DNA of 64,000 bases from Microbacterium luticocti DSM 19459 (GCF_000422405.1 NZ_AULS01000001.1:434001-498000), one strand, 5' to 3'. Numbered from the stretch's first letter, positions 8,270-17,382 are shown. A program made the numbers and translations. The notes: generated by a model from the letters alone, not told the origin.

Positions 8270-9664
8270 TCACGACAGTTCGCCGGCCTCCAGCAGGTCG
8301 GTGACCAGCGCCGCGATCGGCGAGCGCTCCGAGCGGGTCAGTGTGACGTGCGCGAACAGGCCGTGGCCCTTGAGCGTCTCGATGACCGAGGCGACCCCGT
8401 CGTGCCGGCCGACCCGCAGGTTGTCACGCTGCCCGACATCGTGGGTGAGCACGACCCGGGAGTTCTGCCCGATGCGGCTGAGCACCGTCAGCAGTACGTT
8501 GCGCTCCAGCGACTGCGCCTCGTCGACGATCACGAACGCGTCGTGCAGCGAGCGCCCGCGGATGTGGGTCAGCGGCAGCACCTCGAGGATGCCGCGGGCC
8601 ATCACCTCTTCGAGCACATTTCCCGACACCACCGAGCCGAGGGTGTCGAACACCGCCTGGCCCCACGGGGTCATCTTCTCCTGCTGGTCGCCGGGCAGAT
8701 AGCCGAGCTCTTGGCCGCCCACCGCGAACAACGGCCGGAACACCATGATCCGGCGCTGCTGCTGGCGCTCGAGCACCGATTCGAGCCCCGCGCAAAGCGC
8801 CAGCGCCGACTTGCCGGTGCCGGCCCGGCCGCCCAGTGACACGATGCCCACCTCGGGGTCGAGCAGCAGGTCGATGGCGATGCGCTGCTCGGCGCTGCGC
8901 CCGTGCAACCCGAACACCTCCCGGTCGCCGCGCACCAGGCGGTACTCGCCGTCGCCGACCACCCGGCCAAGGGCCGAGCCGCGGTCGGAGTGGATGACCA
9001 GCCCGGTGTTCACCGGCAGCCCGACCACATCGTCACTGATGGCGACCTCGGTCTCGTACAGGTCGCTGATCTCGTCGCCCGACACGTCCAGACGTGCGAT
9101 CCCGGTCCACCCCGAGTCCACCGCCTGCTCGGCCAGGTACTCTTCGGCGCTGATGCCCAGCGACGCCGCCTTCACGCGCATGGGCAGGTCTTTCGAGACG
9201 ACGGTGACCTCCTGCCCGTCCTGCATGAGGTGCATCGCCACGGCGAGGATGCGGGTGTCGTTGTCCCCCAGGCGCATGCCGGCCGGCAGCACGGTCACGT
9301 CGGTGTTGGCCAGCTCCACCCGCAGCGTGCCGCCCTCGCCCACCGGCACCGGAAAGTCGAGACGGCCGTGCTCGATGCGCAGCTCGTCGAGGTGACGCAG
9401 CGCCTGCCGGGCGAAATAGCCCAGTTCGGGATCGTGACGCTTGCTCTCCAGTTCGGTGACCACCACGACCGGGATCACCACCGAATGCTCCGCGAACCGG
9501 AAGAACGCCCGCGGATCGCTCAGCAGCACCGACGTGTCCAGCACGTAGGTGCGCAGCCGCTGGTCGGCGGCATCCATGATCTCGTCCGCGTCGAGGACCT
9601 GATGCCCGGCCTGTCGCCCGAGCTGCTGTCCGACGTCCTCGCCCTGCTGTGCCCGTGTGGCCAC
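8270..9664 (-). CDS. PIN-domain PhoH family ATPase (PhoH2 type)
   Basis: A fusion of an N-terminal PIN ribonuclease-like domain and a C-terminal PhoH ATPase, known in mycobacteria (PhoH2) as an RNA-unwinding nuclease. The PIN domain begins at about residue 38 ([16 protein letters not shown]) with acidic residues in VTELESKR and [12 protein letters not shown]. The ATPase has the Walker A motif [11 protein letters not shown] at about 278 and Walker [11 protein letters not shown] at about 377, followed by VVLTHDVGQ. The chosen start is GTG 9664 (464 residues) with GGGAG upstream; an internal ATG at 9577 would remove 29 residues. It lies upstream of the His-rich gene on the same strand. Confidence 0.93.
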   Translation of the reverse strand: MATRAQQGEDVGQQLGRQAGHQVLDADEIMDAADQRLRTYVLDTSVLLSDPRAFFRFAEHSVVIPVVVVTELESKRHDPELGYFARQALRHLDELRIEHGRLDFPVPVGEGGTLRVELANTDVTVLPAGMRLGDNDTRILAVAMHLMQDGQEVTVVSKDLPMRVKAASLGISAEEYLAEQAVDSGWTGIARLDVSGDEISDLYETEVAISDDVVGLPVNTGLVIHSDRGSALGRVVGDGEYRLVRGDREVFGLHGRSAEQRIAIDLLLDPEVGIVSLGGRAGTGKSALALCAGLESVLERQQQRRIMVFRPLFAVGGQELGYLPGDQQEKMTPWGQAVFDTLGSVVSGNVLEEVMARGILEVLPLTHIRGRSLHDAFVIVDEAQSLERNVLLTVLSRIGQNSRVVLTHDVGQRDNLRVGRHDGVASVIETLKGHGLFAHVTLTRSERSPIAALVTDLLEAGELS

Positions 9665-9845
9665 GACCCGCTCCCGCCCCGGGACTGCGTCCCGGCTGTC
9701 ACGAGTCGACCCAGGGCCACGAGTCGCGATCCGGTTGGCCGACTCGATCGGACGCCTTGTCCGATGCCTCGACCGTACGGCCGCCCGGGCGCACCGTGCG
9801 CGCCCGACACGCGGACGCGAGGTTAACGTCCGGTGACGACTGTGC

Positions 9846-10970
9846 TCACCAGGTGCGGGATGCCGCGAACTCGGCCAGCGCGTCACCCACGAGCCGCATG
9901 GTGTCCTCGCCGGTGGCCGCATGCGGGGCGAGACGGATCTGGCCGCCCCGCGCGGTGAAGGCCACGCCGTGGTTGACCAGCGTGGCCGCCAGGGCCGCGG
10001 CATCCTGCCGCCGTGGGGCGAGCGTGACGATGCCGGCGCGGTGCTCACGTTCGGACGGGGTGGCCAGCGGCACGTCGTACCGCGTCGCGTAGTGGACGAT
10101 CTCGTCGGCACGCTCGGCCACCGCCGCGGCGATCGAGCGCACCCCGGCCGCGCGCACCTCCTCGAGGGCGGTCGCGAGCCGGCCGGCGGCGAGGAAGTCC
10201 GAGCCGGTGACGGTGAAGGCCCTCGCGGTGGATGCCGCAGCCGGCACCACGTCCATCGGCAGCTGATCGCCCTCGGCGCCGGCGAAGCCCGACAGCACCG
10301 GCTCCAGCCGCTCCAAGGCACGCGGCCCGAACCGGGCCCAGCCGGTGCCGCGCCCGGCGCGCAGCCACTTGTAGCCGTTCCCGCACACCACGTCGGCGGC
10401 GGCCCAGTCCGCGTCCACGACTCCGAACCCCTGCACCGCGTCGACGATGAGCAGCCGATCGCCGATGACCTCGCGCAGTGCGGTGAGGTCGGCGGCGTAC
10501 CCGGTGCGGAAATCGACCAGGCTCACCGCCACCGCGGTGGTCTGATCGGTGAGCGCCTCACGCACCGCGCCGGGGGTGACGAACCCGTCGGCCGGGTCGA
10601 TCCACTGCAGCGTCAACCCGTCGCGCAGACCGGCGGCGCGGGTGGCGGCGATCGTCAGCGACGGGAACTCCGCGCGCGAGAGCAGCAGGGCACCGTCCAG
10701 CCCGTACAGCGCCTGCATCAGCCCGTACGTGGTCGACGGCTGCAGCACCACCTCGTCGACGGGCGCGCCCAGCAGCTCGGCGAGCAGTTCACAGGCGCGG
10801 TCGCTGCGGCCGGCGACCAGGTCGATGCTGGAGCGGCGGCCGTTGCCCAGCGATTCCGCGTCGGCGTGCGCCTCGGCGCGCACCCCCGACGAGAGCGGAC
10901 CGAACGCCGCCCAGTCCAGGTATCCGGGTTCGACGTCGAAGGTCGAAAGATAGTGTTCCAGATCGCTCAC
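9846..10970 (-). CDS. Class V aminotransferase-like PLP enzyme
   Basis: A 374-residue fold-type I PLP enzyme of the class V aminotransferase (kynureninase/cysteine desulfurase-like) group. Expected features are the PLP-binding Asp177 in [11 protein letters not shown], the Schiff-base Lys201 in [14 protein letters not shown], and [11 protein letters not shown] near the N-terminus for phosphate binding. No catalytic Cys loop of a desulfurase is obvious, so an aminotransferase or lyase role is more likely. The substrate is unknown. The start is GTG; CACAAT six bases upstream is a weak candidate for a leaderless -10. It follows uppS on the same strand but with a separate start. Confidence 0.85.
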   Translation of the reverse strand: MSDLEHYLSTFDVEPGYLDWAAFGPLSSGVRAEAHADAESLGNGRRSSIDLVAGRSDRACELLAELLGAPVDEVVLQPSTTYGLMQALYGLDGALLLSRAEFPSLTIAATRAAGLRDGLTLQWIDPADGFVTPGAVREALTDQTTAVAVSLVDFRTGYAADLTALREVIGDRLLIVDAVQGFGVVDADWAAADVVCGNGYKWLRAGRGTGWARFGPRALERLEPVLSGFAGAEGDQLPMDVVPAAASTARAFTVTGSDFLAAGRLATALEEVRAAGVRSIAAAVAERADEIVHYATRYDVPLATPSEREHRAGIVTLAPRRQDAAALAATLVNHGVAFTARGGQIRLAPHAATGEDTMRLVGDALAEFAASRTW

Positions 10971-11012
10971 CGTGACATTGTGGCACGGGCCGCCCCGCCG
11001 GTCGGGGCCGGT

Positions 11013-11798
11013 TCAGCCACCGAACCGGCGGTCGCGTTCGGCGTAGTCGCGGATCGCGCGCAGGAAGTCCACCTCGCGCAGGTCGGGCCCGAGCGCCTCG
11101 ACGAAGTAGAACTCGCTGTGCGCGGACTGCCACAGCAGGAAGTCGCTGAGCCGCTGTTCGCCCGAGGTGCGGATCACCAGGTCGGGGTCGGGCTGTCCCC
11201 CGGTGTACAGGTGTTCGCCGATCTGCTCGGGGGTCAGGCTCGCGGCCAGCTCTTCGAGGGTCCCGCCGCGCTCGTCGTGCTGCTGGATGATGCTGCGCAC
11301 CGCGTCGACGATCTCGCCGCGCCCGCCGTAGCCGACCGCGAGGTTCACATGAAGACCGCGGTTGTGCGCGGTGCGTTCCTGGGCGTCGGCGAGCACACGC
11401 GACAGTTCGGGCGGCAGCCCGTCGAGCCGGCCCACGTGCTGCACCCGCCAGTCGCGCACGTGCGAGAGGCTCTCGGCGAGCTCGGCGATGATCTCGATGA
11501 GGTCCGAGAGCTCCTGCGGGGCGCGCTTGCGCAGGTTGTCCAGCGACAGCAGGTACAGCGACACCACCTGCACCCCGACGCTGTCGCACCATTCCAGGAA
11601 CTCGCGCATCTTCGCCGCCCCGGCCCGGTGACCGTCCGCAGCGGTGGCGTACCCCAGCTGGCGGGCCCAGCGCCGGTTGCCGTCGATCATCATCGCGACG
11701 TGGCGGGGCACCTGCTCGGGGGCGATCCGGCGGCGGAGCCTGCCGATGTAGAGCCGGTAGAGGGGTCCCTGCCCCTGGTTCGACCGCGCGGACGTCAC
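11013..11798 (-). CDS. uppS: Isoprenyl transferase (undecaprenyl diphosphate synthase family)
   Basis: A cis-prenyltransferase that condenses IPP onto an allylic diphosphate for polyprenyl carrier lipid synthesis. The 261-residue protein has HVAMMIDGNRRWAR with the catalytic Asp39, the YLLSLDNLRKR segment, and the conserved C-terminal DLVIRTSGEQRLSDFLLWQS and SEFYF. Its neighbours (trhA, DUF4307, greA) match the locus of mycobacterial Rv1086, which makes short Z-farnesyl diphosphate. Whether this enzyme makes a short or a long product cannot be decided here. The GTG start lies six bases after TAGCGT, so the mRNA is probably leaderless. Confidence 0.92.
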   Translation of the reverse strand: MTSARSNQGQGPLYRLYIGRLRRRIAPEQVPRHVAMMIDGNRRWARQLGYATAADGHRAGAAKMREFLEWCDSVGVQVVSLYLLSLDNLRKRAPQELSDLIEIIAELAESLSHVRDWRVQHVGRLDGLPPELSRVLADAQERTAHNRGLHVNLAVGYGGRGEIVDAVRSIIQQHDERGGTLEELAASLTPEQIGEHLYTGGQPDPDLVIRTSGEQRLSDFLLWQSAHSEFYFVEALGPDLREVDFLRAIRDYAERDRRFGG

Positions 11799-11804
11799 CG
11801 TCCC

Positions 11805-11810
11805 ACGCTA
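11805..11810 (-). promoter_or_regulatory. -10 hexamer TAGCGT of uppS
   Basis: TAGCGT on the minus strand ends six bases before the uppS GTG. It is divergent from the trhA promoter about 80 bases away. Confidence 0.6.
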
Positions 11811-11885
11811 CCGTCACACCCTGGGCACGTGCGGTGCATGCGTGCAGGATCCGCCCATGTACGGCATGCGGCATCCATCGCGCAA

Positions 11886-11891
11886 TAGGCT
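11886..11891 (+). promoter_or_regulatory. -10 hexamer TAGGCT of the hemolysin III-type gene
   Basis: TAGGCT ends six bases before the GTG at 11898, the leaderless geometry seen across the window. Confidence 0.6.
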
Positions 11892-11897
11892 CAGAGG

Positions 11898-12650
11898 GTG
11901 AGCCGCCGCGAGCCCGAACCCGTTCCCGCCGACACGCACGCGCCCGAGGGCGCGGACATGCCGGAACTGCCGCTCATGGCGTCGGCCGCCGCCGACGCGG
12001 CCATCGACGTCAAGCCGACCTGGCGCGGCTGGATCCATGCCGCCACCTTCCCGATCGCGATCGTCGGCGGCATCGTCCTGATCAGCGTCGCGCACGGGTC
12101 TTCCGCCAAGTGGGCGGCCGCGGTGTTCATGGTCACCTCGATGCTGCTGTTCGGCAACTCGGCGCTGTACCACCGGTTCAACTGGAAGCCCCGCACCAAG
12201 GCGGTGCTCAAGCGCATCGACCACGCGAACATCCTGCTGCTGATCGCCGGCACCTACACGCCGCTGGCGGTGCTGGCCCTGCCCACCGACGAGACGGTCA
12301 TCCTGCTGTCGATCGTGTGGAGCGGGGCGGTGCTGGGCATCCTGTTCCGGGTGTTCTGGATCACCGCGCCCCGCTGGATGTATGTCGCGCTGTACCTGGT
12401 GCTGGGGTGGGCGGCCGTGATGTACATCGTGCCGCTGTTCCACGCCAACGCCACGATGATGGTGCTCGTGATCATCGGTGGTGTCCTCTACACCGTGGGC
12501 GCCGTCGTGTACGCGACCAAGAAGCCCGACCCGTGGCCGCGCCGGTTCGGCTTCCACGAGATCTTCCACGTGTGCACGGTGCTCGCGTTCATCTGCCACT
12601 GGACGGCGTCGCTGCTGATCTCGCTGGCACCGGCCTACCACGCCGGCTGA
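11898..12650 (+). CDS. trhA: Hemolysin III / TrhA family membrane protein
   Basis: A 250-residue seven-helix integral membrane protein of the hemolysin III (YqfA/TrhA, PAQR-related) family. A cytoplasmic N-terminal stretch of about 45 residues precedes the helices. Family motifs are SALYHRFNW, KRIDHANILLLIAGTYTP, and the last-helix HEIFHVCTVLAFICHW, which carry the conserved His and Asp that bind metal in PAQR proteins. Bacterial members affect membrane homeostasis; a hemolytic role is not implied. The GTG start follows TAGGCT at leaderless spacing. A small CGCCG/CGGCG hairpin covers its stop codon, facing the convergent small membrane gene. Confidence 0.93.
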   Translation: MSRREPEPVPADTHAPEGADMPELPLMASAAADAAIDVKPTWRGWIHAATFPIAIVGGIVLISVAHGSSAKWAAAVFMVTSMLLFGNSALYHRFNWKPRTKAVLKRIDHANILLLIAGTYTPLAVLALPTDETVILLSIVWSGAVLGILFRVFWITAPRWMYVALYLVLGWAAVMYIVPLFHANATMMVLVIIGGVLYTVGAVVYATKKPDPWPRRFGFHEIFHVCTVLAFICHWTASLLISLAPAYHAG

Positions 12651-12656
12651 ACGGCG

Positions 12657-12956
12657 TCAGCGATCGTCGTCGCCGGAGGCATCCACGTCTTGCGCGTCGG
12701 TGCCGGTCGCGTCGGCGGCCGCCTCGACCTCGGCCTGCTCGGCGTCCAGCTCCTCACGCACCTGGGCGCGGTACCGGGCACGCCGGATGCGGCGCATCAT
12801 GTCCCACAGCAGCACGACCACGGCCAGGGCGATGAGGGCGATCGCGACGAAGCCCCACGGCCCGGGGGTGACCATCGCGGCGGGAGGGCCGCTCGGGCTC
12901 GGGCTCGGTGTCGGGCCGGCGGCGAGGATCGCGAGGGAGGCGATCGCAGCGTGCAT
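12657..12956 (-). CDS. Small single-pass membrane protein with acidic tail
   Basis: A 99-residue protein with an N-terminal hydrophobic signal-like segment, a Pro/Ser-rich linker (PTPSPSPSGPP), a clear membrane helix (WGFVAIALIALAVVVLLW, about residues 34-51), a basic RRIRRARYRAQ patch and an acidic C-terminus rich in Asp and Glu. The start is ATG with GAGGA four bases upstream. It resembles in size and position the small membrane protein beside mca in mycobacteria, but mca itself is not here. Function unknown. Confidence 0.75.
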   Translation of the reverse strand: MHAAIASLAILAAGPTPSPSPSGPPAAMVTPGPWGFVAIALIALAVVVLLWDMMRRIRRARYRAQVREELDAEQAEVEAAADATGTDAQDVDASGDDDR

Positions 12957-12981
12957 TTTTCCTCATTCCGCGCAGAGCGCA

Positions 12982-12987
12982 TAGCCT
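12982..12987 (+). promoter_or_regulatory. Probable -10 hexamer of the DUF4307 gene
   Basis: TAGCCT lies 34 bases before the ATG at 13022. It predicts a leader of about 28 bases that contains GGAG at normal spacing. Confidence 0.4.
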
Positions 12988-13021
12988 GGAATCACCAGCC
13001 TATTCCCCCCACGGAGTCACC

Positions 13022-13417
13022 ATGACGACGCAGCAGATGCTCGACGAGCGGTACGGGCGCACGAGTTCGCCCCGGCGCCGGCGCACGCTGCTGGTCGTTG
13101 CGATCGTGGCGATCGGCGCCGCGCTCGCCGTCATGGTGTGGGCGGCGTTCGGCGGCGGGCGCAACACGGTGGATGCCACCGCCACCGGTTTCACCGTGGT
13201 CGACGCGCACCGGGTGGATCTGGCCTTCCAGATCACCGCACCGGCCGGCACGGCCGTGACCTGTGTGCTCGAAGCCGACGACACCGAGCACGGCGTGGTC
13301 GGCTGGAAGATCGTGCGGCTGCCCGCATCGAGCGGTCACACCCACGCCTACAGCGAGTCCATCCCCACCGTCGGCGAGGCCACGACCGGTTTGGTGAACA
13401 CCTGCTGGGTGCCCTAG
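13022..13417 (+). CDS. DUF4307 membrane-anchored protein
   Basis: A 131-residue protein: a short cytoplasmic segment (LDERYGRTS), a basic RRRRT stop, one helix (LLVVAIVAIGAALAVMVWAAF) and an extracytoplasmic domain with TVVDAHRVDLAFQI and VTCVLEADDTEHGVVGWKIV. The layout and the place before greA match the actinobacterial DUF4307 family, of unknown function. The two outer Cys residues (in VTCVL and NTCWVP) could form a disulfide. A GGAG site precedes the ATG. Confidence 0.88.
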   Translation: MTTQQMLDERYGRTSSPRRRRTLLVVAIVAIGAALAVMVWAAFGGGRNTVDATATGFTVVDAHRVDLAFQITAPAGTAVTCVLEADDTEHGVVGWKIVRLPASSGHTHAYSESIPTVGEATTGLVNTCWVP

Positions 13418-13430
13418 GCTGATCCGCACG

Positions 13431-13461
13431 AAGACGCCCTGGCCGGTTGCCGGGGCGTCTT
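13431..13461 (+). terminator. Intrinsic terminator between the DUF4307 gene and greA
   Basis: A 9-bp stem, AAGACGCCC with GGGCGTCTT, encloses a 13-base loop and is followed by TGGCTT. It starts 13 bases after the DUF4307 stop and ends before the greA ribosome site. Confidence 0.75.
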
Positions 13462-13490
13462 GGCTTATCCCATCGATCGAAGGAGTAGAC

Positions 13491-13982
13491 GTGTCCGAAG
13501 ACGCTGCGGTGACCTTTCTCACCCAGGAGGCATACGACCGTCTCGCTGCCGAGCTCGAGCACCTGACCACCGTCGGTCGGGAGGAGATCGCCAAGCGCAT
13601 CGAGGCGGCCCGCGAAGAGGGCGACCTGAAGGAGAACGGCGGTTACCACGCCGCCAAAGACGAGCAGGGCAAGCAGGAGGCGCGCATCCGCACACTGCAG
13701 GCACTGCTGAAGAATGCGGTCGTCGGCGAGGCGCCCGCCAGCGACGGCACGGTGCAGCCGGGCACGGTCGTGACGGCGCTGGTCGCCGGCGACGAAGAGG
13801 TGTTCCTGCTGGGCAGCCGCGAGATCGCCGCCGGCGGCGATCTGGACGTGTACAGCGAGGCGTCCCCGCTGGGCAGCGCGATCATCGGCCTGAAAGAGGG
13901 CGAGAAGACCTCGTACACCGCCCCGAACGGTCGCGAGATCGCCGTGCAGGTCGTGAAGGTCGACACCTACACCGGCGCGTAG
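13491..13982 (+). CDS. greA: Transcription elongation factor GreA
   Basis: GreA enters the RNA polymerase secondary channel and stimulates cleavage of backtracked transcripts. The 163-residue protein has the N-terminal coiled coil with the acidic tip in EAAREEGDLKENGGYHAAKDE and the C-terminal FKBP-like domain with SPLGSAIIGLKEGE. The GTG start is supported by GAAGGAG six bases upstream. It is monocistronic by appearance: a terminator lies before it and a hairpin after it. Confidence 0.97.
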   Translation: MSEDAAVTFLTQEAYDRLAAELEHLTTVGREEIAKRIEAAREEGDLKENGGYHAAKDEQGKQEARIRTLQALLKNAVVGEAPASDGTVQPGTVVTALVAGDEEVFLLGSREIAAGGDLDVYSEASPLGSAIIGLKEGEKTSYTAPNGREIAVQVVKVDTYTGA

Positions 13983-14003
13983 GCCCGACCGCCGCGGCCG
14001 GGC
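13983..14003 (+). terminator. Probable bidirectional terminator between greA and ilvA
   Basis: GCCCGACC and GGCCGGGC form an 8-bp stem with one A/C mismatch and a 5-base loop. It starts directly after the greA stop and faces the convergent ilvA gene. Confidence 0.5.
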
Positions 14004-14011
14004 CCGACCTG

Positions 14012-15238
14012 TCAGTCCTCGACGATCGTCGGCTCGAAGCCGGCCTCGCGCAGCGTCTGCATCACCAGCGCACGGTGCTCGGCGCCGCGGGTCTCGACGC
14101 TCAACTGCAGGACCACCTCGCTGATCTGCATCCCCTGGCCGTGCCGGGTGTGCAGCACCTCGATCACGTTGGCGCCGGCCTGGGCGAGCAGTTCCGACAC
14201 CTGGGCGAGCTGGCCGGGACGGTCCGGCAGCGGGATGCGCATGGTCATGTAGCGATCGGATGCCGCCAGCCCGTGTGCGACCACACGTTGCAGCAGCAGC
14301 GGGTCGATGTTGCCGCCCGACAGCACCAGTGCGGTCGCCCCGCTCGGGTGGATCTTGCCGGCGAGGATCGCCGCCACGCCCACCGCGCCGGCGGGTTCGA
14401 CGACCTGCTTGGCGCGCTCGAGCAGCACCAGCAGGGCACGGGCGATGTCGTCCTCGGTGACGGTGACGACCTCGTCGACCAGATCGCGGACGATCTGGAA
14501 GGGGATCTCGCCGGGCCGGGCGACCGCGATGCCGTCGGCGATGGTCGGTGTGGTGGCCACATCGATCGGGTGCCCGGCGGTCAGCGACGGCGGGTAGGCG
14601 GCCGAGTTGGCCGCCTGCACCCCGATCACCCGCACCGTGCGTCCTTCGGCGGCGGCACGGGCCTTCACCGCAGCGGCGACGCCGGCGATGAGCCCTCCCC
14701 CGCCGATGCCGACGACGACCGTGTCGAGGTCGTCGATCGCGTCCCACAGCTCCAGCCCCAGAGTGCCCTGCCCGACGATGATGTCGCGGTGGTCGAACGG
14801 ATGGATGAGCACCGCGCCGGTGCGCTCGGCGAACTCGGCCGCCAGCCGCAGCGGCGTCTCGACGGTGGCGCCTTCCAGCACGACCTCGGCCCCGTAGCCA
14901 CGGGTGGCCAGGAGTTTGGGCACCGGCACACCCAGCGGCATGAAGATGGTCGCCGCGATGCCCAGCTGCTGGGCGGCCAGCGCGACCCCCTGCGCATGGT
15001 TGCCGGCCGAGGCGGCCACGACGCCGCGCGCGCGCTCTTCGGCCGACAGCCGCGAGAGCCGGTAGCTTGCCCCGCGGATCTTGAACGAGCCGGTGCGCTG
15101 CAGGTTCTCGAGTTTCAGGTGCACGGGCACACCGAGCAGCTCGGACAGGTACAGCGACTGGTCGATGGGGGTGCGGGTGATGACCGGCTCGAGCGTGGCG
15201 GCGGCGTCGGCGAAGTCGTCGAGGGTGGGAGTGCTCAT
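14012..15238 (-). CDS. ilvA: Threonine ammonia-lyase
   Basis: A PLP enzyme that deaminates threonine to 2-oxobutyrate for isoleucine synthesis or threonine breakdown. The 408-residue protein has the PLP Lys53 in TGSFKIRGASYRLS, ASAGNHAQGVA, the phosphate loop VGIGGGGLIAGVA and a C-terminal ACT-like domain from about residue 330 (MTMRIPLPDRPGQLAQVSEL). A single ACT domain and this length fit the short actinobacterial IlvA rather than the two-domain E. coli form. The ATG overlaps the stop of the AI-2E-type gene by four bases, so both are expressed together. Confidence 0.94.
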   Translation of the reverse strand: MSTPTLDDFADAAATLEPVITRTPIDQSLYLSELLGVPVHLKLENLQRTGSFKIRGASYRLSRLSAEERARGVVAASAGNHAQGVALAAQQLGIAATIFMPLGVPVPKLLATRGYGAEVVLEGATVETPLRLAAEFAERTGAVLIHPFDHRDIIVGQGTLGLELWDAIDDLDTVVVGIGGGGLIAGVAAAVKARAAAEGRTVRVIGVQAANSAAYPPSLTAGHPIDVATTPTIADGIAVARPGEIPFQIVRDLVDEVVTVTEDDIARALLVLLERAKQVVEPAGAVGVAAILAGKIHPSGATALVLSGGNIDPLLLQRVVAHGLAASDRYMTMRIPLPDRPGQLAQVSELLAQAGANVIEVLHTRHGQGMQISEVVLQLSVETRGAEHRALVMQTLREAGFEPTIVED

Positions 15239-16422
15239 GCACCGCTCTTCCTGGTGCGGGGCACCGTGTTCCAGATGAGGTCGTCGGCGGCGAACTGCTC
15301 ACCGCGTTCCCAGCCGCGGCGGCTGAGGTACACCCCGACGACGTTGACGAAGGCGGCAAGCGGCACCGCGAACAGGGCGCCCGGGATGCCGGCGATCATG
15401 GCGCCGCCGGCGACCACCAGCACCACGCCCAACGGGTGCACCTTGACCGCGGAGCCCATCAGCAGCGGCTGCAGCACGTGGCCCTCCAGCTGCTGCACAC
15501 CCAGCACGACCACGAGCATCCACAACGCGATCCACCAGCCGTTGTAGACCAGCGCGAGGAACACCGCGACCGCGCCGGTGACCACCGCGCCCACGATCGG
15601 CACGAACGAGCCGAGGAACACCAGCACCGCGACCGGAACCGCCAGCGGCACGCCGAGCAGGAACGCACCCAGGCCGATGCCCACCGCGTCGATGGTGGCC
15701 ACCAGCAGCTGGGTGCGCGCATAGTCGACGACGGTGGTCCATCCGGCGCGGCCGGCCCCGTCCACGGCGGGACGGGCGGCTTTCGGGAACAGCCGCGTCG
15801 CCCACCGCCAGATGCCGGCGCCGTCGGCGAGCAGGGTGAGCAGGATGAACAGGGTCAGCAGCAGCCCGGCCCCGATGTGACCGACGGTGCTGCCGATCGC
15901 CAGCGCACCCGACCACAGCAGTTCGGCCTGCTGCTGCAGCAGATGCCAGAGCTGGCCGAGCCAGGTGTCGATCTGGTGCTCGGTCAGATGCAGCGGGCCG
16001 TGCACGAGCGAGTCGCGCAGCCCGTCGACGGCGGCGACGGTGCGGTCGCGCACCGACGCCCACTGCTCGGTGATCTGCCACACCACCAGCGACATCAGCC
16101 CGCCGATCACCGCGACGGTGCCGAGCACGGCGATCACGATGGCCAGCCACCGGGGCACCCGGTGCCGCAGCAGGAACGAGAACGCCGGCCACAGCAGCGC
16201 CGTTATCAGGATCGCCACCAGCAGCGGGATCACCAGGAGCTTGAGCTGGATGACCAGCCAGATGCCCACGGCGATGGCCCCGGCCACGACCAGCAGGCGC
16301 CACGAGTAGGCGGTGGCCACCCGCAGTCCGCGAGGGATGGTGGCACCGATCTCGGTGTCCACGGTGCGGTTTCTCAGCACATCGCGCAGCGACGTGCGGG
16401 GGTTTCCGTCGGTTGCTGACAC
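15235..16422 (-). CDS. AI-2E family transporter (UPF0118-type permease)
   Basis: A 395-residue polytopic membrane protein of the AI-2 exporter superfamily. Paired N-terminal helices (LLVVAGAIAVGIWLVIQL and VAILITALLWPAFSFLL), a hydrophilic middle region with amphipathic helices, and a C-terminal bundle with SFVPIVGAVVTGAVAV and the family motif QQLEGHVLQPLLMG, are clear. Members export AI-2 or act as Na+/H+ antiporters; the substrate is unknown. The GTG lies six bases after TAGACT, so translation is probably leaderless. The gene overlaps ilvA downstream. Confidence 0.9.
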   Translation of the reverse strand: MSATDGNPRTSLRDVLRNRTVDTEIGATIPRGLRVATAYSWRLLVVAGAIAVGIWLVIQLKLLVIPLLVAILITALLWPAFSFLLRHRVPRWLAIVIAVLGTVAVIGGLMSLVVWQITEQWASVRDRTVAAVDGLRDSLVHGPLHLTEHQIDTWLGQLWHLLQQQAELLWSGALAIGSTVGHIGAGLLLTLFILLTLLADGAGIWRWATRLFPKAARPAVDGAGRAGWTTVVDYARTQLLVATIDAVGIGLGAFLLGVPLAVPVAVLVFLGSFVPIVGAVVTGAVAVFLALVYNGWWIALWMLVVVLGVQQLEGHVLQPLLMGSAVKVHPLGVVLVVAGGAMIAGIPGALFAVPLAAFVNVVGVYLSRRGWERGEQFAADDLIWNTVPRTRKSGA

Positions 16423-16428
16423 CCGGCC

Positions 16429-16434
16429 AGTCTA
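16429..16434 (-). promoter_or_regulatory. -10 hexamer TAGACT of the AI-2E-type gene
   Basis: TAGACT on the minus strand ends six bases before GTG 16422. It is back to back with the TAACGT promoter at 16465. Confidence 0.6.
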
Positions 16435-16464
16435 CGGCCGCACCGGAGCGCGGCCCGGTTCGGT

Positions 16465-16470
16465 TAACGT
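16465..16470 (+). promoter_or_regulatory. -10 hexamer TAACGT of the 16477 gene
   Basis: TAACGT ends six bases before GTG 16477. Only 30 bases separate this hexamer from the divergent TAGACT box, so the -35 regions must overlap. Confidence 0.6.
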
Positions 16471-16476
16471 GGAGCC

Positions 16477-17382
16477 GTGAGGGCACGCACCGCGATCGTG
16501 GTCGCCGCCGCGGCGGTCGCCGCGCTCGGTGTGGGCGTGGCGGTGTTCTGGCTGCTGCGTCCGCCGCAGATCCAGGATGCCGCGCACGACTGGCTGGACG
16601 CGCTGGCCTCCGGCGACGTGCACACGCTGACGGCCATGACGAACGACTCCCGTGTGCCGCCCGACACGCGCCGCCTGGCGCTGGACGCGTTCGCCGGTGC
16701 CTCCGACCGCATCGCCGACCCTGTGGTGCAGCGGATCTCCGACGACGGCTCGGTGCACGCCACCGCACGCCTGGGTACGGCGAGCGTGGACGTGCACTTC
16801 ACCCTCACCCGTGCCGGGCACGGGTACCAGGTCGGCGACTTCCTCGGCACGCTCACCGTCGACCCCACCCTGGGTGCGGCGGTGCGGGTCGGGGATGCCA
16901 CCGTCCCCGCGCATACGGCGGTCGCGGTGCTTCCCGCGCAATACCCGGTGCGGGCGCTGCCGGACGCGGTGCTCGACGGCGCGCAGACGGTCGCCGTCAC
17001 CGACGCGCAGCCGGTGACGGTCACACTGCCGGTGACGCTGGGCACGCGCGGGCAGGCCGTGCTGCAGACGCAGCTGGAGACGTACGAGGACCGGTGCGCG
17101 GCATCCACCGACCACGTGCCCGCCGCCTGCGGTCTGCGGGTGCCCTGGGCCGCCGACCTGCGCACGCTCGATGCCCTCGCGTTCCGCATCGACACACGGC
17201 CGACGCTGCACCTGGACCCCGAGCACGGCAGGTTCGCCGCGACCGGAGGCGTGATCACCGCGACCGCGCGCGGCACCGGCTTCGACGGGCGGGCGGCGAG
17301 CCACACCTACCGCACCGAGGACTGGGCATTGCGCGGTGAGATCGTGTTCTCGGGCGCGACCGTGCAGCTGGCGGTGCGTTAG
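16477..17382 (+). CDS. Exported hypothetical protein
   Basis: Not assigned to a family with confidence. The 301-residue protein has an N-terminal membrane helix or uncleaved signal (TAIVVAAAAVAALGVGVAVFWL, trimmed here to its core at about residues 5-26) and an extracytoplasmic region. Residues 30-130 (AHDWLDALASGDVHTLTAM and a GTASVDVHFTL strand) look like an NTF2-like or MecA_N-like module; this is inference. Two Cys residues (DRCAAS and PAACGL) may pair. The GTG follows TAACGT at leaderless spacing. The last four bases overlap the convergent htpX stop. Confidence 0.7.
   Translation: MRARTAIVVAAAAVAALGVGVAVFWLLRPPQIQDAAHDWLDALASGDVHTLTAMTNDSRVPPDTRRLALDAFAGASDRIADPVVQRISDDGSVHATARLGTASVDVHFTLTRAGHGYQVGDFLGTLTVDPTLGAAVRVGDATVPAHTAVAVLPAQYPVRALPDAVLDGAQTVAVTDAQPVTVTLPVTLGTRGQAVLQTQLETYEDRCAASTDHVPAACGLRVPWAADLRTLDALAFRIDTRPTLHLDPEHGRFAATGGVITATARGTGFDGRAASHTYRTEDWALRGEIVFSGATVQLAVR

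Noticed and set aside
13460..15547. Plus-strand frame of 695 codons across greA and ilvA
   Set aside because: Out of frame with greA and antisense to ilvA; no recognisable domain.
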